A stretch of 64,000 bases of DNA from Opisthocomus hoazin. Lineage: Eukaryota > Chordata > Aves > Opisthocomiformes > Opisthocomidae. The stretch is taken from the NCBI RefSeq assembly GCF_030867145.1, contig NC_134441.1, positions 7,070,992 to 7,134,991 on the forward strand, read 5' to 3'. Each line of letters opens with the position of its first letter. The stretch's first letter is position 1. A program made the position numbers and the translations under genes. Positions 22,401 through 34,700 of the stretch are shown here, in pieces. The notes beneath the pieces are model-generated. The model worked only from the letters and a program-made list of their open reading frames with translations, did no database searches and was not told the DNA's origin.

Positions 22401-25400
22401 TTTTTCTTAAAAATAACCCGACCTTTTCTCAGCCCCCCCCCTTTCCTTCAGTTCTGTTCGCAGGACGGCGCGCCGAGACCAGCCGGCCAGGACGCTGGGC
22501 GACCCCGAAGCCGACCGGCTCCGTCCTCCTGTCCCCCCCCTTTTCCCAGCTGCACGGGGATGGGGCTGCACCCCGAAGCCCCCCCCCAAAACCGCCGCGT
22601 CCTTGGCTTGCTCTTGACCTCGCGTCTTCTTTTTCCCCGCTCGCCGCCGCCTTGACCCCGTCGCCATTTTGCCGGTGGCTTTGGCCAGGTCGCGTCTGTC
22701 GGATAACGGTGGGCGAAAGAGGATCGCGCCGCTCCAGCCCGTAATGCCCCCGCGCCTTTCGCCAGCCAGATCGCCCCCAGGTACCGAGCGGAGAGTGGAT
22801 TTTTGCCGCGCTGGGTCGCTCCGGTTAAAAATAACCCGCCGGGATTCGGAGCCGGCGCTTGTACGGGCGCGAGGGACGGGTTGGGGACGGAGCAGGATGA
22901 GGCACTTGGACGTTTGGAGCGGGCGCACGGGTGGTGGCCTGCGATGGTTGAATCCTTCCCCAGGGATGGGGCTGGAGCCCCGGCTCTCCTGGAGCTGGAG
23001 GCGAAGGCTGGAGGATGCTGAGGGTCTGGGGGGGTCGCTTGGTCCGCGCGGGGCGGGAGCACGGGCACCCCAAAAGCTTCCCAGGGCTGGACAGCGGTGC
23101 TGGCGGCCGGCGTTGGCACCGCGGTCGTTCCCGGCGTTCCCAGGGCGTGGAGGTACCGGCACTGCCGTCGAATTTCCTGCTTTTTTGGTTTGCGGCCGCA
23201 GCCGGGCCCCGGAGGAGCCGCTGCTCCGGCCAGGCCAGGGCGGCTCTGCCCGTCCCTGCGGTTCCGCTCGGCTCCCCGGCTCGGAGAGGCTTTAATTTCG
23301 GGGAGAACCCAGGGACAGGACCTCGCGGCGTTGGGGGAATCGGCTCGGGACCCCCCAGGCACCGCGCCGGGTGGGCTCCCGCATCCCCGAGCGGATTCCC
23401 GGGTGGCCGAGCCTTTGGTGACCATCAAGACGAGGTCGGAGCGGCTGCCGGATTCGGCGCGGGGTCGGGGCGAGCTCTTCCCTCGGTGGCCCCGGCATCT
23501 CGGAGGTCCTGCGGTGATCGGGGGCTGCCCGCTGGTTTTGGTCCCCGCGGTGTCCCCCCCGGAGCCGCCACGGACACAGGCGGTGGCACGGGGAGAGCCA
23601 CCGCGGCCCCCAGAATCATCTGAGGGTGCTGTGGTGGTGGTGCCCATCTCCACTTGGTGGCTTGTACTGGAAGACACTGGAGATGGTGGGCATGGCAAAG
23701 GCTGCCGGGAGAGGCCATGCCAGCATCACCACGCCACGGCAAGGAACCACCCGAGGTTGCTCCAATGCTTTGGGCTCCTTCGCCGGCGGCGAGGAAGAGG
23801 AGGAGGAGGGAAGGAGCCCACCAGGCGTCAATGGGGCATCGTGGCCCCGGTGTCGGGCTGGGGACCCGCTCTGCCGCCCGGGCGGCGGTGTCCCACCGGG
23901 CAGGACCCCCTCCGTGCGGAGCAGGAAGGTGAGGAGCACCCTTGGGTGGCAAAACGTGTGGAGCGCGTGCAGCACCTTGCACGAAAATGTTGGTTGCTAC
24001 GGAAACACGGCACTTTCCATCCCTGTTCTGGGCTATCTGTGTTCTGGGGAGGAGGGAAGGGCTTGCCAGTCACGTACCAGCTCAACACAACTTGCTGCCT
24101 TTCCCTTCTCGACGGCGGCTCGGGGTTCCCGAGGAGGCCACCAACGCCTCGCTCCTCCCTGCTGAGGGTCTTCGGGCTTCGCAAGCCGGTTGTGGAAACC
24201 CAAGAGCTCTCCACGGGACGGGATTTGCTTCGGAGGAGGAGCCCCAAGAGCTGAGACCCCCGTCCCCGGGCTTGGGAGCGACGAGGACCCACGCCCAGCA
24301 GCGCCCGGTTTGCAGCCGGTACGTCTTGACGCCGCAGATGTTGGTGGGAATCCTCCTTGGTCTTCCCAACCTCCGGCCGCCCCGGCAGGACGCATCTTCT
24401 GCAGAAGCTCTGGATGGTTTCTGGAATGCCCGACCCTCGTCTCCCGCTGCGCCGGCGCCGTGCAAACCCATCCTCCTCTTCCTCTCCCTCCCTGGCCGGG
24501 CAGCAGGTCAACCCTCCGCTCTCGGGAGAGCGTTTTGGAGGAAGGGCCAAGACTCGCCCACTGGCACGGTGGGGGCAAAGCCCGGGTGGAAGATGCTCCC
24601 CAAGCCCTGCGGCCATCGGGACCCCCAGATGCCAGGACCCTGGTGTCCCAGCTCTGCCTCCCGCCACCTTCCGAGGTGCCGGCGCGGGGCATCGTGGTGC
24701 CGGCGGGAACCAGCCTTCCTCCATCCTTCCTCTTCCTCCCGTCTCGGGGTTTGCCCTGACACCCCACCAGCGCCCCGAAACCGATTCCTTCCCACCATCC
24801 AACCTCCCCTCCCCACCATCCCGGCGCTGCCGACCCTGGCGCCTTCTCCCAGTCCCGGCACTGGTTTTGTGCCCGGGGTCTGCCGGGCACCGTCCCCGCC
24901 GGCTGCCCGCCCGGGGTCTGCCCCCCGCCCCGCTCCTTCTCGGCTCATCCCTGTCCTCACCAGTGCCGGGAACACCTTCCCAGTTTAGCATCCTCCTCCC
25001 CGGCTGGAATTACCGCCCTGTTTACCTCCACCTGCTAATTGATAAAGCCAACCTTGGCGCCCGGCCCGGGGGCCTCCTCCCCTCGGCCCCGTGCGGGGGC
25101 ACGTGCCGTCAGCGGGACCCCCACCGCGACGTCACCGCGGGCTGGCCGTGGGGGTCCCGGGCACCCCAAACTCGGGGGGGTCTGGCTTTGGGTCACGGCT
25201 GGTGGCGGCTGGTGGCCGATGGCTGCTGGCGGTGGCCAATGGCAGCTGTTGGGGACGCTGCTGAGGACAAGGGGGGTGTTTTGGGGTCCCCAGCACGGCT
25301 TTGCTGCCCCTGCTGCCCCCGCAGCCCGATTCGGGGGGCTTTCTCCCCAAAACCGGGGGGCTCCTGCCCTTCCCACGGCGCTGCGCGTCCCTGCTGCCCG

Positions 25401-25426
25401 GCTCTCGGCTCTCCCCGGCCGGGGCA

Positions 25427-25461
<35 letters not shown>

Positions 25462-25640
25462 CCCCGCGCCCTCGCCCACCCCCGGTGCCCCCCCCCAAAA
25501 CCCCCCGCCCGCCCCCGCGGTCCCGGTTTTGGGGGGGGGGGCGCGGTGCTTTCACTCCGCCGCCCCGTTCCCGGGGTCTGCACCGAAACCGGAGGATTTT
25601 CAGTGGTTTTCCCCCCCAGACCCGGCTCCGGGCCCCCCAT
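22401..25640. other. EGR3-BIN3 intergenic region
   Basis: About 3.2 kb without a recognisable gene. Long open frames run in several overlapping frames on both strands (for example 23097-24254 + and 22448-23698 -) but show no domain, splice pattern or homology. A (CCCTGT)n microsatellite is at 25428-25460. CpG content rises towards the BIN3 promoter. Confidence 0.5.
25428..25460. repeat. (CCCTGT)n microsatellite
   Basis: Five to six CCCTGT hexamers about 330 bp upstream of the BIN3 start codon. Confidence 0.95.
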
Positions 25641-25790
25641 TGCCGTGCCCCGTGACGTCACGCCCCCCTCCGACGTCACCCCCGGCGCGGCACGCGGCGG
25701 GTTAACGCTGCCCCGTCCTCCCGCCCTGCGGCGGCGCTGCCGGAAGGGGCGGGGCGGAGGCGGCGGCACTTCCGGGAGCGGCGCGGGACG
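25641..25790 (+). promoter_or_regulatory. BIN3: BIN3 core promoter (CpG island, CRE, ETS, Sp1)
   Basis: A GC-rich TATA-less block directly before the BIN3 ATG. It shows a perfect CRE TGACGTCA at 25653-25660, a second CRE-like CGACGTCA at 25671-25678, ETS sites CCGGAAG at 25740-25746 and CACTTCCGG at 25767-25775, and an Sp1 box GGGGCGGGGC at 25746-25755. This is the usual housekeeping-type arrangement. The start site probably lies between the ETS sites and the ATG, giving a very short 5'UTR. Confidence 0.75.
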
Positions 25791-25798
25791 ATGAGCTG
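25791..25798 (+). CDS. BIN3: BIN3 coding exon 1 (8 coding bases)
   Basis: ATG AGC TG, then the donor GTGAGT at 25799. It encodes Met-Ser and two bases of Trp3. A at -3 gives a good start context. The exon is identified because exon 2 supplies the missing G and continues the known BIN3 N-terminus. Confidence 0.93.
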
Positions 25799-28700
25799 GT
25801 GAGTGCGGGACCCCCGGGCCGGGCCGCGCCGTGCTCCGCTCCCCGCGGGACCCCCCGGGACCCGCCCCGGCACCGGCCTGGGGCTCGCCGTCACCCCCGG
25901 GGCTCGGTCCAGCTCGCTGCCGAGCTCGGCCCGCCGCGCCTCGGCGTCTCACCGCGGGCGCTGCCGGGGCTGGCGGCCTAGGGGGGCCCCGGTGTAGGCC
26001 CCGAGCAGGCCCCGGGGCTGGGCCGGGCTTGGGCCCTGGGCTTGGCCCCGGTGCTGGCTGGGCTTGGCCCCGAGCGGGCCCCGGTGCTGGCTGACCTGGG
26101 CCCGGTGCTGGCCCCGAGCGGGCCCCGGTGCTGGCTGACCTGGGCCCGGTGCTGGCCCCGAGCGAGCCCTGGTGCTGGCTGACTTGGGTCTGGAGCGGGC
26201 TCCGGAGCCGGCCGGGCTTGGCCCCGGTGGTGGCCCAGGAGCGGCCGGGCTTCGGCCCAGTGCTGGCGCCGAGCAGGCCGCGGTGCTGGCCGGGCTTAGG
26301 GCCCGGTGGTGGCCCCGGTGCTGGCCGGGCTTGGCCCTGGTATCCGCCCCGGGACTGTGTCCGCAGGCCCACGTGCGGTCTGTGGGTGCCTAAGGGGTGT
26401 GCACCCAACGGACCCCTCGCCTGTGCCCCCAGCAGCTGCTGCCCGGCCAGCACCAGGGCCGCGGCAGGCCCAGCCTTCAGCCCGGGTGAGGGGGGCACAG
26501 GCTGAGCCCCTGGACCCCTACTGCTCCCCTGTGCCTGGGCGCTGCTGCGGGGTGAAGGGTTCGGTGCGGGGTGGGCCCAAAGGTCCCCTCTGACCTCGGT
26601 GGGTCCGTGGGGCTGAAACGCTGTAAAGCTGCCTTTGACGCCATTAAAGTGAAGCTTCTTTGGTTTAAAAAAAAAAAGAGTTCCCACGTGTGTTTGAATC
26701 GAACTGGAGAAAGGCTCCGTTCGCGTACCACGGGGCCACTGGCGTGCTGCTTCTGTGCGTCTCCCCACTGCCTGTTTAAATTAATTATGTTAGGAGTTCA
26801 TCTTGACTGCTGTCTGCAATTTCTCATCCCGGATACCCACGCAGAGCCAGCACCATTGTGAGAGGTGAAGGATGCAATGGTGGAAGGAGAAGGCGGCGTT
26901 CCCCTTGCCGGGCGGTCTCAGGTTCACTTTGTCAGGGCAGGCACCGGGTGAAAATTGGAGATTTTTGGGGGATTGGGGAAGTTGTGTTCTGGAAATATAC
27001 TTCAACAGTATAACGATGGGCGCGCAGGTACCTGTTAAATGGGGCCTTTTGCTTAAAAATACACCCTTATCCACCAGGTTCACCTTTGTTCTGCTTTACT
27101 CATCTCAGAGCAGCTATGATTACAGACGGCGCTGGCTAACGAGGGTCTCGGAGCTGCCTTGTGCCCGGGCTGCCCTCGTGAGCCCTGCGGGCAGCACGGC
27201 CCGGGGGCTGCTTTCGGATGGCTCCGGCCGGTGGAAGAGACCTGCTCCGCTCTCCTGGTCCGGGAGGAGCCGCAGAGCCGAAAACGTAAGAAATAAATAT
27301 TCCCTTCACGTGATGGATGTGGAATAATTGAGGTGCAGGGCGGCAGCGCTTCCCCTCTGCGCTTCCCAGCGTCGCTGGGCCACGCTGCTGCCGGGGGACC
27401 GTGGCTTGTGGCGTCTGGTGGCTTCCCTGCAGTACACGGGGCTTTTGCTGGGAGATTGAGCGGCTTTGCTTTTTGCAAAGCAATAAAAGGTCATTGCTGG
27501 AGGGAGGGGGGGGGCTTGCTGCTCTGCTGCAGTCTGAGTCTCCCCTTTCTTCCCCAGCAGCGTCAGCCCTTCGGCGTGCCGTGGCTCCGCTGACGTGCGA
27601 AGGCGAGGGGCTGGGCCCCCGCGGGGCCGTGGCAGCGTGTCAGGGACACAATCGCTCTCAGTTCGGCCCGGCCGGCCCCGCCAGCCCTCCCGGCCGATAA
27701 TTCCCGCAGCCGCGCGCCCCGGGTGAATCGCCCTATTCACGGGGGGGCCGGAGGTCAGCGCCCGGCTGGCAGGGCCCCGCTCGGCGTGACGTCCGGCGGG
27801 CTGCCACGGCGAGGGGTTACGCTGCCCGCCGGCAGCGCTGACAAATGCCGGCATCCGTGCCGTGCGGGGGCAACCGACTGTGCTGGGGTCGTGTCCTGCT
27901 CCTCAAACGTCAGAGGAAAGCCTGCCTGTCCCCGATGCCGCGGCTCTGCCCTCCCCGCCGAGGCAGCGAGCGCGGGAGGTCGCTTTGTGCGGCAGAGCGT
28001 GTTTGCTTAGTTTGCACGTGCGTCCCTCGCCGGCAACGGGCACCGTTAGACCCGGGCAGCGTTGGTTAAACCCCCTTTTTGCAGGGGTGGGCTGTCGCCG
28101 CTGATGAAGAGGACGGAGCTTCATCCTCAGCTCTGCCCTGCGGATCGTGCTGGGGAAGCGGCACAGAACTGCCTCCGATTTTGCTTCGGCACGCTCGTTA
28201 CCTTGGTTAATTTTTCAGGAAGGCCTGTGAGATCCCTGGAGATGACAGGGCAAGGAGGCTGTTTGCAGGCGGGGCGGTAGCTGCCGTGCTGGATCGTGCG
28301 TGGTTAATCCTTTGCTCTCCCTCGCTCTTTGCGAGCGGGTGGCAGGTCAGGGCTCTGCGCTGCGTCGGGACTGGGAACGCAGCAACGCCCGTTGCACCAA
28401 CACAGGAAGACTTTGCTCCGGAGAGTAAAGGGTCACCCGCTGGTGACAGAGGCTGGATTAAACCCCCAAATTCCCGACTCTTGCACCTAGGCAACTAGGC
28501 AGTGCTGTTTTTCTAGGCTAAGCTTTATTTAGAGCAGGAGTAGGCTTGTTTTGGGAAACAGCCTTGCATGGACAGACGAGATGGTTTCTAAATTTTGGCG
28601 GAGCTCGGTGGCTTCCTTTCGGCTTTATGCTGTGGATTGGGGTCTCTTGAACGCATCCGCATCCCCCTCTCCCTCACCACTCACCTGCGGCCGCGTGTTT

Positions 28701-31700
28701 TGGAGGAGAGGGTGGAAAATACTCCAGCAGTTACCTTGGCCATCACTCCTTTTAAAAAAATAAAGAGAAATAGAGTGATGGCTTTTACTATATCGTCACC
28801 CTCAGTTGCCACAAGCGTCCACTTTGTGACCCTCTGAAGGGTTTTTAAGGGTTTTGAAGCCGTATAAAACCAAATGCTGCCGCAGCTCGCAGCCAGACTC
28901 CCAAATACCTCCCCTCTCCGTTTCCCAGCTCCTGCAGGTGATTTAACGAGCGGGAGCAGGGTTTTAGTAGTGTGACAGCTCGATATCCAAGAGCTGCCTC
29001 TCGGCACCGCTGCAACAGCTGGTATTTACTGGGAGAAAAAAATATGTGAAGCAAATGTTGATAGTGAGGCAGTGCGAAGCACGTGTTCTCTCGTTGCGCT
29101 GCGGCGTATTAGTGGTGCGCAGGGGGGGTTGCCGTTGCCGGACTGCGAAACCATATGCCTCTTGGCAGGGAGCTCTCGCTGAGTGGACTGAGGAGCTGGC
29201 ATCGAGCTGAAGCAGGGAGTGGAACCGTGTGGTTGGGCAGCGTTTAACTCCCCAGACCTTTGTCGGATGCGTTCCAGAGTTGGTGTGAATGTGTTTTTGG
29301 AAATATCCGGGGATGGAGGTGAAGAAGAGGAGGCTGGAGCTGGGCTGCGTGTCTCCAAAAGGGCTGGGTGGATTTCTGCCTGCTAGCGAGGGAAGAGGGG
29401 AGCGCGGGGAGGCGGCGGGCGTAGCTGGGTTGTAGCGTAAGAGTGGGTTTGTTGGTTATTCATTTTGTTTTCCGTGTTTTGGAGCTGTGCTGTGGCCACG
29501 TTGGGCAGGTGCGATGCAAACACAGACCAAGGCGCCGTTTCCTTTCCGGTGAATCAATATTGATATTTTTCGGAGCCCAAATCGCAGCCCTGTCGTGGTC
29601 AATGGCAACGCTCCCCCTTCTCTCTGGGTTTCAACGACACCGGGATTCGCAGATCAGCACGGGATGAAATTAGATCGGGTGAAGCAACTGGATACCGAAG
29701 CGGGGAGCGTGCAGCTCCCAAACGCCTCCCCGCACGGCGCTGCCGCGTGTGGCACCCGTGCGAGGCGGTTTGCACGTCCCAGAGGTATTGTCGCAGCGAA
29801 ACCGAAACGCTGGCGTGCCCTTCTGCGAGCCGGGCGCACCTTGGCTCGCCGCGGCATCTCCCGGCGTGGAGCAGCCGGCAAGAGCCGCTCGCCACGTCCT
29901 CCGCCGCGGTGGGAGATCGCGGCACCCGGCGTGGTCTTCGGAGCGTGATTAGCACGTGGTTGTTTCTTAATTATTATTTTTTCCGCCTTCTTTGTGCAGG
30001 TAGCTAAAAAACAGTGTTATAGTTGAGCCACAACCGTGTTTCACAACCATGCTTAAAATGGATATTTTTGTAGCATAGTCAGGGCCTAAAACAGCCTTGC
30101 AAAATTCTGCTCGCCCACGCGCCTGGCGTGAGTAATTTTCTTTTGATGGGTGAGTAAAATATCATTATTTTTTTCATGCTCATCTTGGAATGGGTGGGAG
30201 AGTAGATTCTGACATTATTTTTGATTTGCTTAACACTGACACTGCGCTTGGCTCCGTGCAAGATGCAGAGATACGAGCGGCCCCTGCTCCGAAGAGCTCG
30301 CCGACTGCGGGCGCGCTTCTCCGCTGCCAGAGTTGAGGAAGGTGCCCGGTTTGCCCGGGCTGACCAAAACCAGCAGAAAATGGTTGTTTACATCTTCTTT
30401 TTCCCTTCTCCCCTGCTGCGGGGGCTCGCCCTGACACCCGTTTGTGGCTGAATGCCTTCGGGTTCATAGGGCCGGGGTTGAAACGCGGGTGGGAGCGCCC
30501 GCCCGCGGGGATGGGTCCCGAGGGACCGTACCCCCACGTCGCTCCCCTCCCTGCCTCCCCTCGCCCCGTGACCTCCCCTCTCGTCTCCACCGGAGAGAAA
30601 ACCCAAACCAGAATTTGGCGCAGAGTCTCCCTCGACATAAGCTGTTTGTGATCCGTTTGAATAATTTTTTCCTTTTTTTGCCTTCGCGCTGTGTTTGGAG
30701 CGGTTGCTATGAGTTCCTGCGAGGCGGGGGGAGCGGGGTGGGACGGTGCATGCAGTTTCCATGGACACGATGTAGTACAGCGAGGCATCCGGAGCGATGC
30801 TCGAGATTAATGTCTAACCCGCGACTGCCTTCCTGCTTTTCTCACCTGGGCAGGGCTGGGATCCCCCCCTGGCTCCGGGGCAGCCCGCACGGCCACCGAT
30901 TCACAGGTTTTGGTGATTTTGAGGGAGCCCGAAGTCGCGAGACCCATGGTCCAGGTTCCCAGAGTTGGTTTGCACGAGCGCAGCACCGTGTGCCCTGCCA
31001 GCCTCCGCCGCCTTGCCTCTCCGCAGGTCCTGGGCAGCCTGCCTCCAGCTCTTGTTAGGACTCGGGAGCACTAATGAGATAATTAGTCCTGTTTCAGCAG
31101 CTGCCGATGGTGGTCGCAGCTGCTCTTGAACTTTCAAGGTGCTCTGGCTTTCGTATGCCCCATTGGGGAAAGCTCACTCAAATGCACTCCATAACGGTAA
31201 TGAGGAAGTGGAAGTTATTTCGTCGGCGTTCGCATCCTTCCTCGGATGCTCCCGACCTTCCCGTTGATGTCTGCAGGAGCGCTTTGACCTCTCCCGGCAG
31301 CAGACAGGTCTCCTGGCTGCAATCCCACCTCGAGCCGAGCCCTCTCCCGAAGCAGGAGCTTGGCTCAGCCCGGGCGCAGGGAAGGGCTCACCGCCGAGCA
31401 GAGCCGGGCTTGGGGAAGGGCCCCCGACCATCGCGGGGGGAGTTTCTGGGGTGGCTTAGGGCCGGTTTTTGGCTTCGCAGAGGATCAGGGTGGTTTTGTA
31501 GAAGTCCTCGGCATGCCACGTGCCAACATCTTTGGGGAGACCGGCCTCGGAGGGTTGGGGTCAGCACTCGCAGCGTGGGAGGCTGGGTGTCGTCCTCCTG
31601 GCTGCAGGCAGAGAGAGGTTTCTTTCCGGTGAAAGAATTGAGATTTTTTGGTGGAAATTCAACGAGTGAAAAGCCCTGGCGGAAATCCAGGCTGCCATGG

Positions 31701-34700
31701 CTTGCTGGCGCTTGGGGTTTCAGTAAAAAAAAAAACAAAACACAACAAAAAGACCTGAAACTTTCCACGGGAAGCGGGCACTTCTGGCAGAACCCGAGTT
31801 TAGCTGGCGGTCTGTCGGCAGTGGTGTGAGCGACAGAGCCCGGTCGTTACCACCGCTTCGTGCCGCCCCGAGACCCACGGGTCGCTGGCGAACGCCGCCG
31901 GCGGCAGAAATCCCGGTTTTGATGGCGCGCGGTGGCCGGAGACCCGGCGTCACTTTTCCACGGCGTTTGGGTAATGAACCTCCAGCACGCGGGGTGAGCG
32001 AGCGCGTTGCCCCGGCGCTCCCTGCCCTGCTGATTCTCTGTCCGTCTGTCCGTCCCGCCTTCCCTCCCTGCTGCCCGGTCCGGCAGCAAGCGGCTCGGCA
32101 TCCCCAGGGGCAGCGGCTTATCGGCTGGGGGTGGAAATGCTCCGTGCTTATCTGCGAGGGGGTCTCCCGGGGCCTGATGCGGGGTCACAAAGCGATGTTC
32201 GGATGAGAAAAGGGTCGCGTCCCCCCCGTGAATCATCGCCCTGCGGACACTCGCAACGCCGGCCGGGCTCCCCGGCCTCCCCGCCGCCAGCTCCGGGCTG
32301 GAGATGGAGCCGAGGTTTGATGCCCCGCTCAGTCCAACGCGGCAAAGGGACTGTCGCCTCCCTAAATTAGCAAGGATTTAGTCTGATTCACGGCAGCAAT
32401 TCCTGCGTGCCTTCGTTTCAGGGGACCGGCGGAGAGCGGGAGCTGCGTGTTTGAAACTCCGGCTCCCCGCAGACCTCACTGCGCCGCGTTCCCCCCCTGC
32501 CCACGAGGTTTGTTTGCAACTCTCCTGTGCATCCAGAGGAGAATGAGCCGCTGTGGTGTGCGGCCCTGGGTTTGCACATGGAAAAGCCAAGTAAATATAT
32601 GACATTGCTGGGGAAACTTCAGAGAAAATTAGCCACAGCTTCTCCCACCTTCCCCTCCCTGGGGTTCCTGAGCATCCCCGAGTAGAAGCTCGCAGGATTC
32701 TCTCCACCCACACTTTTTTTCCTACTTTAAGCTCTTCCCACCCCTTCCCTGCAGCGCTTCAGCCCCCTCCCTCCCAGCTGAACCCCACCGCTTCCCCGCG
32801 CTCCGGGCGAGCTCCCCGGGGCCGGTGCGGGTGGCTGGGCCGGGCGGGGGGCCGGGCTGCTCCCCAGCCCTGCGGCGCGGGGGGACCGGGTGGGAACGCT
32901 ACGGCTGTGACTCAGCGCGCTCGCGCTCTTCAGGAACAGGATTTCAAGGGATTTCACACCCCAAACACAACCCCAGCTTTCTCTCGCTCAGCAGAAATGA
33001 GAGATCAAAAACATGCACCGATTCTGGTGTGCCTTCGGTGTGTGGACCCGTGCTCAGCTTTTAAGGTAACGGTGATCACGGTGCCAGGCCGGTAATCCGT
33101 GGTGGTAAAAGATACCGACCCATCTCTCTCCAGCTTGTTTGCATTATGCCTGTTGGACATCTTCTAAACAGGATAAAACACCCAGCAGCTCTTAATTTTT
33201 AAGCAAATGCTCATAACCTCGCTGGATCAGGCACGTGTCGTCACCCCAGGTCGCAGGCTGGGACGTGGAGGGGCAGAAATCCCCGGGGCAGCTCGCTGTC
33301 GTGTTTTGGGGCACGGGGTGTACCCCTTTGTTTTACAAGCTCACGAAGATCCGTACCTCTCGTCTTTTTTCCTTCCTTACTGCTTTTGTTCCTGCTTATG
33401 TATCTTTCTTTTCCCCCCCTCCCCAGAACCATATTAAAAGGCAAAGGTTCAGAAACTGGGAGGATTATCTCAAATTGTGAAACAGCAACAGCAACAACAT
33501 AAATTGGTGAATAGACGTTACTTGCACGGGGTTATTTTTTAGAGGTTTTACCGAGACAGACATAATTAGCCAACTGGCATCACGATGCTAATAGAGATAT
33601 TTACTGCTTCAAAGTGTGTTTGCAGCGCTCTGAAGCGCTCCAGTGACTTGCTTTTGTTCTGGAAGAAAGTAACTGGGATTATTTTATTTTTTTTTCCCCT
33701 TCCCCTCTGCGGTGCAGCGGAGATGGGGGACAGGACGGGACCCCCTGTGCTCCCCACTGCCTTCCCTCGGCTGCTGCCTCCGACATCACAGCTTTGCCCT
33801 GCCCGTTCCCTCATCCCCCTTTTATTACCGGAATTGCCTTGATTTAACCCCGCTTGCCAGCGGGCAGCGACGGTTGGGATTGCTTCTCTAAACAACCCGC
33901 GTCGGCAGGGTTGGGGACAAGGGAGAGGGGAAGGTTGTGTGCAGGTGATGCTTTAATCGCCCTTCAAATTGTGCTTTTCCGCTAGGAACCAGCCTAGCTC
34001 CGGCTCGAGCCCTGTGCTTCTCCCCGCGCTGCCGGAGATTGCCCAAGCCGCCATGGCCCGTCGTGCAAGCTGGTTTGTCCTGGGGTAGCTCGCTCCCCTG
34101 GCTAGAGACAGCATCTTTCTCTCCTCCTTCCACTGAGATAGGTTGATGCCATCACTTCCAAAAACATCGAGTGACGGCACCTGGCTGCGGATGGGACAGC
34201 CTGTGCCTGTGAGAGTAAGGGAGGGGCCTCACTTTAGTTTATATTTGACCCATGTAGGAAAACACAAAGAAAAAATCCTTATTTTTTTTCGCTTTCTTCC
34301 TGTAAGGCACCACACCCCCAGTTATTGACAGGGTAATTATACACCAGGCGAGTGTTTGTTTATAAAAGAAGTGTGATTCACGGCTGCCAGGCCTGCCACA
34401 GGAGCTGGAAAGGGTTAACAACCTAAAATTATATCGGTCTGACCGGAGAACCATAAACAGGAAGCTCTCCAGAAAAATTTAAATTTAAACCTGGTGACTC
34501 AGGTTGCTCCCTGAGCCACTCAGGAGGTAGGCACGGGTTGCAGCCCCGGCTTATTACCGGTGGCTAATTACACCGTTGGTTTGAAAACAGCGGTGACGAT
34601 GGGCAGAAGCGGGGCTGGGAGGGCTGGGGTTGGCGGATAATCTTGGTTTGGCGTCGTCCGCGCGGACGGCGTGTCGCTTCGTCGCGGCTCCCATCGCGTG

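Noticed and set aside
23097-25655. Several 350-430-codon frames between EGR3 and BIN3
   Set aside because: They overlap one another on both strands, are Pro/Arg/Gly-rich and show no domain or exon borders.
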